A DNA stretch of 64,000 nt from Caldimonas thermodepolymerans (GTDB lineage Bacteria > Pseudomonadota > Gammaproteobacteria > Burkholderiales > Burkholderiaceae_C): positions 3,658,001 through 3,722,000 of the forward strand of contig NZ_CP064338.1 of assembly GCF_015476235.1 (NCBI RefSeq), read 5' to 3'. Of this stretch, positions 8,261 through 15,445 are shown in pieces (position 1 is the stretch's first letter; the number at the start of each line of letters is the position of its first letter). The notes beneath the pieces are model-generated. The model was not told the DNA's origin. It was given only the letters and a program-made list of their open reading frames with translations, and ran no database searches. Position numbers and translations under genes: made by a program.

Positions 8261-9880
8261 ATGGACATGCCCAAACGACTCGCTCGTTATGCGAAATACA
8301 CCTGCCTGCCCACCGCACTCGCCGCTTCGCTGCTGATCGCCGGTTGCGGCGGCGGTGGCGGATCGGACGACGGACTCGAGGGCCGCGTGCTGTCCGGCGG
8401 CGAAGCCGTGCAGCAGGCCGCCGTCTCGATCGTGGAAAAGCGCACCGACAGCGCCACGGCCTCGAGCGTCGTGGCCCGGACGACGACGGCGACCACCGGC
8501 AGCTGGTCCGTGGACGCGGACTGCTCGTCCAACGCCCGCCAGCTCGCGGTCGCAGCCGGCGGCATTGCCGGCTCCGCCACCCAGGCCAACGGGGCCACCG
8601 TGCTGGCAGCTGCGGTGCCGGCCTGCGGCGGATCGAAGCAGATCACGGTCAACGACACCACCACCGTCGCGGCGGCGTCCAGCTTCTACCACGTGCTGCA
8701 GTTCACCGGCAGCAACGGCACCCAGGTCTCGCTGGCCCATGCGGACAAGCTCGCGCAGGCGTTCCAGTACTACGACGGCCTGGTCGGCGCCAACGGTCAG
8801 CTCAGCCGTCGCGTGAGCCAGGACGCCCAGGCGCTGGCCCTGTTCACGACGCTGTCGCGCGCCGTGGCCGACTGCAACCTGTCCGGCGATCCCCGCTCGG
8901 TCGCCTGCACCTGGCTGCTGTCGGGCATCGGCGCCAAGAACGGCCAGCCGGCGCGCAACTCGCTCGAAGCGGTCGCCAACTTCGTCTCCCGCTTCGCGCC
9001 GCCGAACGGCCCCGACACGGAAACGCCGCCGCCCTCCGGCGGTGGCGACAACGGTGGCGGCTCCGGCGGTGGTGACAACGGCGGCGGCTCCGGTGGCGGC
9101 GGCAACGGTGGCGGTTCGGGCGGCGGCACTACCCCGGTCTCGCTGGACACGCTGGTGGCCGGCCTGACCAGCCTGCTCAATGCACTGGCGCAGACCGTCG
9201 ACCACCCCGCCGACAGCAACGACCTGCGCGGGGCGCTGGAAGGGCTGACGGCGCTGGTCCCGCAGCTGGGCACCGAAGCCGGCACCACGCTGGGCGCGAC
9301 CCTGACCGAACTGCAGGTCGCCCTGGCCTCGCTGTCGACCACGCTGGACCAGCTGGGCAAGGGCCAGCTGACCGGCCCGCAGCTGATCTCGCGCCTGACC
9401 GAGCTGGTCACCGAGCTGACCGGCCTCGGCCAACGCATCGGCCTGCTCGACTACGTGCTGGCCGACCTCGCCCCGGGCGCGACGACGGCCACGCTGAGCG
9501 CGCTGAAGACCGCCGTGACCAACCTCGGCAACGCCCTGACCCGCCAGGGTGGCCTGGTCGACACGCTGGAGCAGATCCTCGGCAGCCTGCAACTGGCCAA
9601 CGGCAACGGCGCACTCAACGGCCTGGTAACCGCCACCGTCGGCTCGATCGTGCAGGTGGTCGGCGGCACGCTGACCGGCGTCCTGCCCACGGTGCTCGAC
9701 ACGCTGGACCAGGTCCTGCTGGCCCTGCTCAACGGCCTGCAAGCCGGCACCGGCGGCGGCGCCTGCCCGGCGGGCGGCCTGCTCGACGGCCTGGGCTGCG
9801 GCATCCAGGGCCTGCTCAACGAGCTGTCCAAGGGCCGCCTGCTGTCGGGCCTGGGCGCCCTGCTCGGCCTGCGCGGCTGA
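8261..9880 (+). CDS. Putative lipoprotein with Gly-rich linker and Leu-rich C-terminal region
   Basis: The start at 8261 gives a lipoprotein signal peptide ending in LLIAGC, with lipid-attachment Cys29, followed by a poly-Gly stretch. Total length is 539 residues. The protein has a globular ~220-residue N-terminal region, then three copies of a GGGDNGGGS-type unit (about 260-286). A ~240-residue C-terminal region follows, rich in regularly spaced Leu, Thr and Gly and probably helical or coiled. A similar Leu/Gly-rich tail occurs at the end of the TadG-like protein in this window. No enzyme motif is visible. A location on the outer membrane or cell surface is inferred. A candidate sigma-54 promoter and GTAAC motifs shared with flp suggest it is a Tad-associated surface component. 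An in-frame ATG at 8207 is less likely because it destroys the signal peptide. Confidence 0.75.
   Translation: MDMPKRLARYAKYTCLPTALAASLLIAGCGGGGGSDDGLEGRVLSGGEAVQQAAVSIVEKRTDSATASSVVARTTTATTGSWSVDADCSSNARQLAVAAGGIAGSATQANGATVLAAAVPACGGSKQITVNDTTTVAAASSFYHVLQFTGSNGTQVSLAHADKLAQAFQYYDGLVGANGQLSRRVSQDAQALALFTTLSRAVADCNLSGDPRSVACTWLLSGIGAKNGQPARNSLEAVANFVSRFAPPNGPDTETPPPSGGGDNGGGSGGGDNGGGSGGGGNGGGSGGGTTPVSLDTLVAGLTSLLNALAQTVDHPADSNDLRGALEGLTALVPQLGTEAGTTLGATLTELQVALASLSTTLDQLGKGQLTGPQLISRLTELVTELTGLGQRIGLLDYVLADLAPGATTATLSALKTAVTNLGNALTRQGGLVDTLEQILGSLQLANGNGALNGLVTATVGSIVQVVGGTLTGVLPTVLDTLDQVLLALLNGLQAGTGGGACPAGGLLDGLGCGIQGLLNELSKGRLLSGLGALLGLRG
9038..9118 (+). repeat. Three in-frame 27-bp repeats encoding a Gly-rich linker
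   Basis: Three consecutive 27-base units encode GGGDNGGGS, GGGDNGGGS and GGGGNGGGS. They form the flexible spacer of the lipoprotein. Unit number could vary between strains by slippage or recombination without breaking the frame. Confidence 0.85.
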
Positions 9881-9886
9881 GCGTCC

Positions 9887-9951
9887 GGCGGCGGCCTGCG
9901 GGCCGCCGCCCCTCCCGGCCCTCCCCCTCGCGCACCCCGCAACGGGGTGCG
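9887..9951 (+). terminator. Two strong hairpins after the lipoprotein gene
   Basis: GGCGGCGGCC-TGCG-GGCCGCCGCC (9887-9910) has a perfect 10-bp stem. CGCACCCCG-CAA-CGGGGTGCG (9931-9951) has a perfect 9-bp stem. Neither has a T-run, so termination would be imperfect or factor-dependent. They may instead protect the 3' end of the mRNA. Confidence 0.5.
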
Positions 9952-9975
9952 CTTCGCAGGCCTGCTGCGAGCAGC

Positions 9976-10037
9976 CGTTACGTCACCTAAACGTATCCAA
10001 GGTAACGGCACACGTTACGTCTCCTACGTAACGTAAC
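9976..10037. promoter_or_regulatory. Cluster of CGTTACGT/ACGTAAC motifs upstream of flp
   Basis: CGTTACGT occurs at 9976-9983 and 10013-10020, GTAACG at 10002-10007, and ACGTAACGTAAC at 10026-10037. GTTACGT-CTCCT-ACGTAAC forms a perfect inverted repeat (10014-10032). The cluster lies about 215-275 bases before the start of transcription predicted from the sigma-54 promoter, a usual enhancer distance. It is the best candidate binding site for the sigma-54 activator at the end of the Tad operon. Confidence 0.5.
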
Positions 10038-10222
10038 ACCTTCGCCGCACCTCCATCCGCGGCGCCGCCCCGAGATTCCCCGCTCAAAATGCATAAATCC
10101 GCATAAAAGACCTGCAGATTAGGTTGTGCGCGCCCATGAATTTCCCCCAAAGAGGGAGACGGCCGCCCCGCAGCGTGACATCCTGCGCAGTTTCTTCAGC
10201 GTACTGATTTCGTGGCACATTG

Positions 10223-10238
10223 TGGCACATCGATTGCA
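10223..10238 (+). promoter_or_regulatory. Sigma-54 (RpoN) promoter for flp and the Tad operon
   Basis: TGGCACATCGATTGCA matches the consensus TGGCACG-N4-TTGCW at every strongly conserved position, with GG at -24 and GC at -12. Transcription would start near 10250, giving a leader of about 76 bases before flp. A partial TGGCACAT copy lies 10 bases upstream without a -12 element. Confidence 0.75.
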
Positions 10239-10325
10239 TATTTTTGTGCGCGAATGTAACGGGCGCCTGCCCAGGCGACGGTACCCGCATCTGCTCTTCG
10301 CTACCCCGCACACAGGAGTTCAAGA

Positions 10326-10487
10326 ATGAATAAGTTGAAGGCTTTTTGGCAGGACGAATCGGGCGTCTCGGCGATCGAATATGGCCTCATCGCCGGGCTG
10401 GTGGCCGTGGTGCTCGTGACGGTCCTGGGTGGCCTGGGCGACAAGCTGGAGGCCGTGTTCGAGTCCATTTCGAACGCCCTGCCCTGA
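10326..10487 (+). CDS. flp: Flp-family type IVb pilin
   Basis: The 53-residue prepilin is the major subunit of the Tad pilus. A short basic leader (MNKLKAFWQDESG) ends at Gly13. Cleavage between Gly13 and Val14 would leave Glu18 at +5 followed by Tyr19, the G/xxxxEY Flp signature. A ~20-residue hydrophobic helix (LIAGLVAVVLVTVLGGLG) follows. An AGGAG ribosome binding site lies 8 bases before the ATG. It is the first gene after the sigma-54 promoter. A T-run preceded by possible pairing sequence just downstream may allow more flp than distal message. Its processing enzyme, TadV, is encoded next. Confidence 0.95.
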   Translation: MNKLKAFWQDESGVSAIEYGLIAGLVAVVLVTVLGGLGDKLEAVFESISNALP

Positions 10488-10501
10488 TCGCGGCCTTTTT
10501 T
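10452..10501 (+). terminator. Possible partial terminator overlapping the flp 3' end
   Basis: GGCCG (from 10452) can pair with CGGCC (10491-10495), which is followed by six T residues. An inner TTCGA/TCGAA pair is also possible. The long loop makes this weak. If real, it would attenuate transcription between flp and tadV. Confidence 0.3.
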
Positions 10502-10568
10502 GTGACCCGGCCACGAAACACCGCGCCATTCGAAAAGCGAACTCCAGCCTTGCGTCCGGTGAATATCC

Positions 10569-11078
10569 ATGACCTCCGCCTTTCTCCTGCTCGTGCTCGC
10601 GTGGGCGCTGACGGCCTTCTGGTCCGACGCGCTCCACCGGCGGCTGCCCAATGCCCTCGTGGCGGGCGGCTGGGCGCTGGCGGCGGTCGCCTGGACCTGG
10701 CCGCCGGCGGGGCTGCCGGTGTCGTCGCCGGCCGGCGGCCTGGCCGGCGCAGCGCTGGGCATGGGCCTGCTGCTGCCGGGCTGGCTGGCCGGCAAGCTCG
10801 GGGCCGGGGACGTCAAGCTGCTGGGCGCCTGCGGGGCCTTGCTCGGGGCCGCCAAGCTGCCGGCCGTGCTGCTCGCCACCGCCCTGCTGGCCGGGGCCTG
10901 GGCACTGGCCTGGTTGCTCGCGCGCGTCGTCGGGCGTCGCCATGCCGGCACCTGGGGCTGGCTGGATGCGCTGCACGACCAGAGCCGCCGCGGCCTGCCG
11001 CTCGGCTCGGCGATCGCGCTGGCCTTCCTCTGGGCCTACGTCGGTGAACCGCTGATGGGGTGGCAACTGCCGGTGTGA
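10569..11078 (+). CDS. tadV: A24-family prepilin peptidase TadV/CpaA
   Basis: This inner-membrane aspartic peptidase cleaves Flp and pseudopilin leaders. The 169-residue protein has about four to six hydrophobic helices. The two active-site aspartates are present: Asp20 in FWSDALHRRLPN and Asp81 in the GAGDVKLLG motif (GxGD). It is the short single-domain form that lacks the N-methyltransferase domain of PilD, as usual for Tad systems. It sits 81 bases after flp and 72 before tadE. Confidence 0.93.
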   Translation: MTSAFLLLVLAWALTAFWSDALHRRLPNALVAGGWALAAVAWTWPPAGLPVSSPAGGLAGAALGMGLLLPGWLAGKLGAGDVKLLGACGALLGAAKLPAVLLATALLAGAWALAWLLARVVGRRHAGTWGWLDALHDQSRRGLPLGSAIALAFLWAYVGEPLMGWQLPV

Positions 11079-11150
11079 ACCGCCACGAGGCTGCCCAGAC
11101 AGCCCGGGCTCACCCCGACCCCGCTTTCTTGTCCAACAGGGAGAACGCTC

Positions 11151-11663
11151 ATGCAACGTCGCGACCGTCGCCGCCCGCCCCGCACGAGGGCCGCCCGCCG
11201 TGCCAGGGGGGCGGCGGCCGTGGAGTTCGCGATCGTCTTCCTGGCCTTCTTCATGCTGCTGTGGGGCATCCTGACCTACGGCTTCGCGTTCGCCGCACAG
11301 CAGATCGTCACGCTCGCGGCCCAGAACGGCGTCCGCGCGGCGCTGCGCTACCAGCCGGCGACCAACGCGGTGGCGGCGCGCCAGGCGCGCACGCAGGCGG
11401 CCCGCGCCGCCGCGCGCGAGAGCCTGGACTGGCTCACCCGCGTGCACGCCAACTTCGATGCCGACGCGGCCGTGACGGCCGCCTGGACGACCTGCCCTTA
11501 CCAGGCGCAATGGGAATGCGTGTCGGTGGCGGTGCGCTACCCCTATGCCGAGCGCCCGCTGATTCCGCCCCTGCCCGGCCTGCAACGCATGCTGCCCGAC
11601 CAGCTGACCGGCAGCGCCACGATGCAGGTGGACCCCGACCACCTGCTGACACCCGGGACCTGA
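11151..11663 (+). CDS. tadE: TadE-like pseudopilin
   Basis: The 170-residue protein opens with an Arg-rich stretch (RRDRRRPPRTRAARRARG). The TadE motif GAAAVEFAIVFLAFFMLLWG then supplies the prepilin-like cleavage site and a single transmembrane helix (about 20-45). The rest is a periplasmic domain with two Cys (CPYQAQWEC). TadE-like minor pseudopilins are processed by TadV and needed for pilus assembly. GGGAG precedes the ATG. Confidence 0.88.
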   Translation: MQRRDRRRPPRTRAARRARGAAAVEFAIVFLAFFMLLWGILTYGFAFAAQQIVTLAAQNGVRAALRYQPATNAVAARQARTQAARAAARESLDWLTRVHANFDADAAVTAAWTTCPYQAQWECVSVAVRYPYAERPLIPPLPGLQRMLPDQLTGSATMQVDPDHLLTPGT

Positions 11664-11723
11664 ACCCTGCTTTCCGGCTGCCCGCAGCCGGCCGGCGATT
11701 GATTTGACTCCAACGAGGTACAC

Positions 11724-12704
11724 GTGAACGCGACGACCAAATTCGTGCTCGCCTTGCTGGTCCTCCTGGCGCTGGCGCTGGGTGGATTCGGCTACCACAC
11801 TGCCCGCAAGGCGCTGACGACGCCCGCCGCCTCGTCGGCCGCGACCAGCGACACGGAGGCCCCGCGGCCGACCGTGCCGGTGGTGGTGGCCGCCCGCGCG
11901 CTGCAGCCGGGCCAGGCCATCGGTGAGGACGACGTCCGCCTGGACATGCAGGCGGCGCTGCCCGCCGGCGGGCTGAGCGACCCGGCGCGCGCGATCGGCC
12001 AGGTGCCGCGCGTGGCGATCGGCAGCGGCGCACCGGTGCTGGGTCGCCAGCTGCTGGGCGGGCTGTCCGCGCAGGTCGCCGAAGGCCATCGCGCCGTGGC
12101 CATCCACGTGGACAAGGTGATCGCGGTCGGCGAGCACCTGCAGCCGGGCGACTGGGTCGACGTGTTCTTCGCGCTGCCTGCGACGAACGCCGGCCTGTCC
12201 GAACGCGAGCGCGCCAGCGTCGCGGCCAGCGCCGCGCAGTCGCGCCTGCTGCTGTCGCGCCTGCGCGTGCTGGCGGTCGGCCCGCAGACGGTGGAGACGG
12301 CCAGCGTGCCGCCCGGCGCCGAGGAGACGGCCCAGGCCGCCACGCGCCAGCAGCCGGTCTCGGCCGTGGTGCTGCAGGTGCCGGTCGGCGACGTGCCGCG
12401 CCTGGTGATGGCGGCCGAAGGCGGCAAGCTGCAGCTGGCGCTGCGCCGCCCCGACGACGAGGCCACCCCGGACGCGACCGCCTTCGCGCCGCTGCCCGAG
12501 GTGCTGCCGCCCGCGCGCGCGACGGCCCGGGAACGCGCCGCCGTGCTGCAGCAGGGCGACAACCGCGCCTACGCCGGCGTGAGCCTGCCGGGCCTGCGCC
12601 AGCCCGGCCCGGCCGCCCGCCCGGCGGCCACCGGCGCGGCCGGCGCGCCGCGCGCACGCATCGAGATCTACCGCGGCGACCAGAAGTCCGTGGTCTCCGA
12701 CTGA
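11724..12704 (+). CDS. rcpC: Flp pilus assembly protein CpaB/RcpC
   Basis: The 326-residue protein starts with GTG, supported by GAGG 7 bases upstream. It has an N-terminal membrane anchor (FVLALLVLLALALGGFGYH) and an SAF domain (~50-115; VVAARALQPGQAIGEDDV...). A second beta-rich region contains GDWVDVFFALPATNAG. CpaB/RcpC proteins sit in the periplasm beside the secretin and support Flp secretion. The C-terminus is Pro/Ala-rich and basic. The gene follows tadE by 60 bases and the secretin follows closely. Confidence 0.92.
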   Translation: MNATTKFVLALLVLLALALGGFGYHTARKALTTPAASSAATSDTEAPRPTVPVVVAARALQPGQAIGEDDVRLDMQAALPAGGLSDPARAIGQVPRVAIGSGAPVLGRQLLGGLSAQVAEGHRAVAIHVDKVIAVGEHLQPGDWVDVFFALPATNAGLSERERASVAASAAQSRLLLSRLRVLAVGPQTVETASVPPGAEETAQAATRQQPVSAVVLQVPVGDVPRLVMAAEGGKLQLALRRPDDEATPDATAFAPLPEVLPPARATARERAAVLQQGDNRAYAGVSLPGLRQPGPAARPAATGAAGAPRARIEIYRGDQKSVVSD

Positions 12705-12775
12705 CGGCCATGCGGCCCGCAACGAAGAACGCCCTGCTCCACCGAATCATGAACCGTTCGACCGGGAATGCCCTT

Positions 12776-14191
12776 ATGAAACCGCACCGCCCCTCGCTGC
12801 CGGCCCGCCTGGCCGTTGCCGTCGCCCTGGCGATCACCGGCGCCGCGACGCCCGGCCCGTGGCTCGGCACCGCCGCTGCCGCCGAACAGGACGCCGTGCT
12901 GCGCGTCGGCGTCGGCGAGCAGACCACGCTGAAGCTGCCCGCCGCGGCGCAACGACTGTCGCTCGGCAACCCGGCGGTGGCCGGCATCGACGTGCTGAGC
13001 CGCACCGGCGGGCGCGAGCTGCTGGTCACCGGCAAGGCGCCCGGCAGCACCACGCTGCTGGTGTGGCTGCCTCAGCGCGCCGAGCCGATGCGCTGGCGCG
13101 TGAGCGTCAACGCGGCCGTGCCGTCCTCGCTGCGCCCCGGCGCGCCGCAGGTGCAGGCCGACGGCGAGGTGGTGGTGCTGTCCGGCGAGGTCGACGACGC
13201 GGGCGCGCACGAGGAAGCGCTCACGCTGGCGAAGAAGGCCGCCGGCCCCGAGGGCACGGTGATCGACCGCTCGGTGATCCGCGTCAGCGAGCAGGTGCAG
13301 GTCAGCGTCAAGGTGGTGGAGTTCAGCAAGACCCTGCTGAACCAGGCCGGCATCAACATCTTCTCGAGCACCGCGGGCTTCACCTTCGGCGTGTTCTCGC
13401 CCAACACGCTGGGCGGCATCTCGCTGCCCGCGGTGACGCGCACCGGCACCGGCGGCCCGATCACGGTCAGCGGCGTGCCGCCGATCGCGCAGGCCTTCAA
13501 CCTGGTGGCCGGCGTCGGCGCCAACGGCCTGAGCGGCTACCTGAGCCTGATGGAGGCCAACAACCTGCTGCACGTGCTGGCCGAGCCGACGCTGGTGGCA
13601 CGCAGCGGCCACAAGGCCTCGTTCCTCGCCGGCGGCGAGATCCCGGTGCCGGTGCCGCAGAGCTCGGGCAACGGCTCGAACACCATCACGATCCAGTACA
13701 AGAAGTACGGCGTCGGCCTGGACCTGGTGCCCACCGTGGTCTCGAAGGACAAGATCGCGCTGCAGGTCGCGCCGACGGTCAGCGCGCTGGACTACCAGCA
13801 CGCGGTGCTGATCCAGGGCTTCGAGGTGCCGGCGCTGACCACGCGCCAGGTCGAGACCTCGGTGACGCTGGGCGACGGCGAGAGCCTGATCATCGGCGGC
13901 CTGGTCAACCGGCAGATGCAGCAGAACATCCAGAAGATGCCGCTGCTGGGCGACCTGCCGATCATCGGCGCGTTCTTCCGCAACATCTCCTACCAGAAGA
14001 CCGACACCGAGCTGGCCATCATCGTCACCCCGCGCCTGGTGCATCCGGTGGCCGCCGGCGCCGAGCTGCCGCCGCTGCCCGGCGCCGAGCTCGAGCGCAC
14101 CCGCTTCAGCCTCGGCCGCGCGATGTTCCTGCCGGGCGACGGCCGCGCGCCCAAGGACGACGACGCCGCGGCCCCCGGCCTGAGCGACTGA
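12776..14191 (+). CDS. rcpA: Secretin CpaC/RcpA of the Tad system
   Basis: This is the outer-membrane channel for the Flp pilus. From the ATG at 12776 the protein has 471 residues with a signal peptide (KPHRPSLPARLAVAVALAIT, processed near TAAAAEQ). An N-terminal ring domain follows (LRVGVGEQTTLKL; GNPAVAGIDVLSRTGGRELLVTG), then BON-like sequence and a C-terminal secretin core with VPVPQSSGNG, YGVGLDLVPTV, TTRQVETSVTLGDGESL and LPIIGAFFRN. In-frame ATGs at 12710 and 12749 would add sequence before the signal peptide and are less likely. Confidence 0.93.
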   Translation: MKPHRPSLPARLAVAVALAITGAATPGPWLGTAAAAEQDAVLRVGVGEQTTLKLPAAAQRLSLGNPAVAGIDVLSRTGGRELLVTGKAPGSTTLLVWLPQRAEPMRWRVSVNAAVPSSLRPGAPQVQADGEVVVLSGEVDDAGAHEEALTLAKKAAGPEGTVIDRSVIRVSEQVQVSVKVVEFSKTLLNQAGINIFSSTAGFTFGVFSPNTLGGISLPAVTRTGTGGPITVSGVPPIAQAFNLVAGVGANGLSGYLSLMEANNLLHVLAEPTLVARSGHKASFLAGGEIPVPVPQSSGNGSNTITIQYKKYGVGLDLVPTVVSKDKIALQVAPTVSALDYQHAVLIQGFEVPALTTRQVETSVTLGDGESLIIGGLVNRQMQQNIQKMPLLGDLPIIGAFFRNISYQKTDTELAIIVTPRLVHPVAAGAELPPLPGAELERTRFSLGRAMFLPGDGRAPKDDDAAAPGLSD

Positions 14192-14204
14192 AGGGACGCG
14201 CCCG

Positions 14205-15422
14205 ATGAACCGTCCCGCCTCGCCCACCGTGCTGGTGCTCAGCCCCGACTGGTCCAAGGTCGCGTGGCTGCGCGACACGCTGGCCGACGTGGCCGTCGTG
14301 CTCGATGCCGCCGAGGACGCCGAAGGGCTGCTCGCGCAGCTGCGCGACCTGCCCGGCGCCCCGCTGCTGGTGGACTGCACCGAAGCCGCCGCGCCCGCGC
14401 AGTCGCTTGCCGAGGTGGCGCTGGCCAGCGCGCCGCGCCTGAAGGTGCTGGGCCTGGGCAGCTATGCCGAGCCCGAGTCGATGGTGCGCGCGATGCGGCT
14501 CAAGGCGCAGGACTTCGTGCGCCTCGACGCTGCGCCGCAGGAGGCGCGCAAGCTGGTGCAGCAGCACCTGCTCGCCGCCGCCCCCGCGGCGTCCGCGAAG
14601 GCCGGCGCGCCGCGCTGGATCGCGGTGGTCTCGGCCCACCCGGGCGTGGGTGCCAGCACGCTGGCCCTGCACCTGGCGGCCCTGGCCGCCGCGCAGCGCG
14701 AGCGCGGGCGCACGCTGCTGCTGGACTTCGGCCAGCCGGTCGGTGACTGCCTGGCCTACACCGCCACCGCCGCCAAGGTCGGCTTCATCGAGGCGCTCGA
14801 GCAGCTCGCGCGCTGCGACTGGCACTACTTCGACCACGCGCTGCCGCTGCAGCACGGCCTGCGCATCCTGCCGCGCCACCTCGGCGAACCCGGGGAGCCG
14901 CGCCTGGCGCCGGCGTCGCAGCTGCTGGGCATCCTGCGGCACCACTTCCGGCTCGTGGTGGCCGACGTCGGCGCCGGCGTCGAGTCGGCACTGTCCGACC
15001 AGGTCGTCCAGCAGGCCGACCGCGTGCTGGTGGTGGCCGAACAGAGCCTGCGCAGCGTGATGGCCACGCAGCGCCTGCTGCAACGCCTCAAGGGACTGTC
15101 GCCCGACAGCGTCGGGCTGGTGGTCAACCGCGTCGACGACGGCATCGGGCTGACGCCGGCCTACATCGCCAAGTCGCTGGAACTGCCGCTGTGGGCCACG
15201 CTGCCCGAGCGTCGCCGCGCGCTGGTCGATGCGGCCAACGCCGCCACGCTGCTGACCAAGAGTACCCCGCGCGATCCCTGGGTGCGCGCCCTGCACCCGC
15301 TGGTCGAGCGCGTCGCGCCCGCCTCCGATGCGGCCGGACATGCCGGCCCGTCGGCCGCGCGCGAAGGCCTGTCGAAGTGGATGTCCTGGTGGCCCGCCCA
15401 GCGCATGGGCCGTGGCACCTGA
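14205..15422 (+). CDS. tadZ: CpaE/TadZ-like pilus localisation ATPase
   Basis: The 405-residue protein has an atypical receiver-like N-terminal domain (~1-125) and a MinD/ParA-type ATPase domain (~135-390). The deviant Walker A reads HPGVGAST (145-152), with Ala150 where the P-loop lysine would stand, a known trait of TadZ proteins. TadZ/CpaE recruits the assembly machinery to its cellular site. AGGGA precedes the ATG, 13 bases after rcpA. Further motifs include LLLDFGQPVGD and the Walker B-like LVVADVGAG. Confidence 0.9.
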   Translation: MNRPASPTVLVLSPDWSKVAWLRDTLADVAVVLDAAEDAEGLLAQLRDLPGAPLLVDCTEAAAPAQSLAEVALASAPRLKVLGLGSYAEPESMVRAMRLKAQDFVRLDAAPQEARKLVQQHLLAAAPAASAKAGAPRWIAVVSAHPGVGASTLALHLAALAAAQRERGRTLLLDFGQPVGDCLAYTATAAKVGFIEALEQLARCDWHYFDHALPLQHGLRILPRHLGEPGEPRLAPASQLLGILRHHFRLVVADVGAGVESALSDQVVQQADRVLVVAEQSLRSVMATQRLLQRLKGLSPDSVGLVVNRVDDGIGLTPAYIAKSLELPLWATLPERRRALVDAANAATLLTKSTPRDPWVRALHPLVERVAPASDAAGHAGPSAAREGLSKWMSWWPAQRMGRGT

Positions 15423-15445
15423 GCCGAGCACAGAAAGAACTCGCC

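Noticed and set aside
9038-9118. CRISPR-like direct repeats
   Set aside because: The 27-bp units are directly adjacent, in frame and encode a Gly-rich linker; there are no spacers or cas genes.
10213-10228. First TGGCAC copy upstream of flp as a second sigma-54 promoter
   Set aside because: The base pairs expected at -12 read GG instead of GC and there is no TTGC; only the copy at 10223 has both elements.
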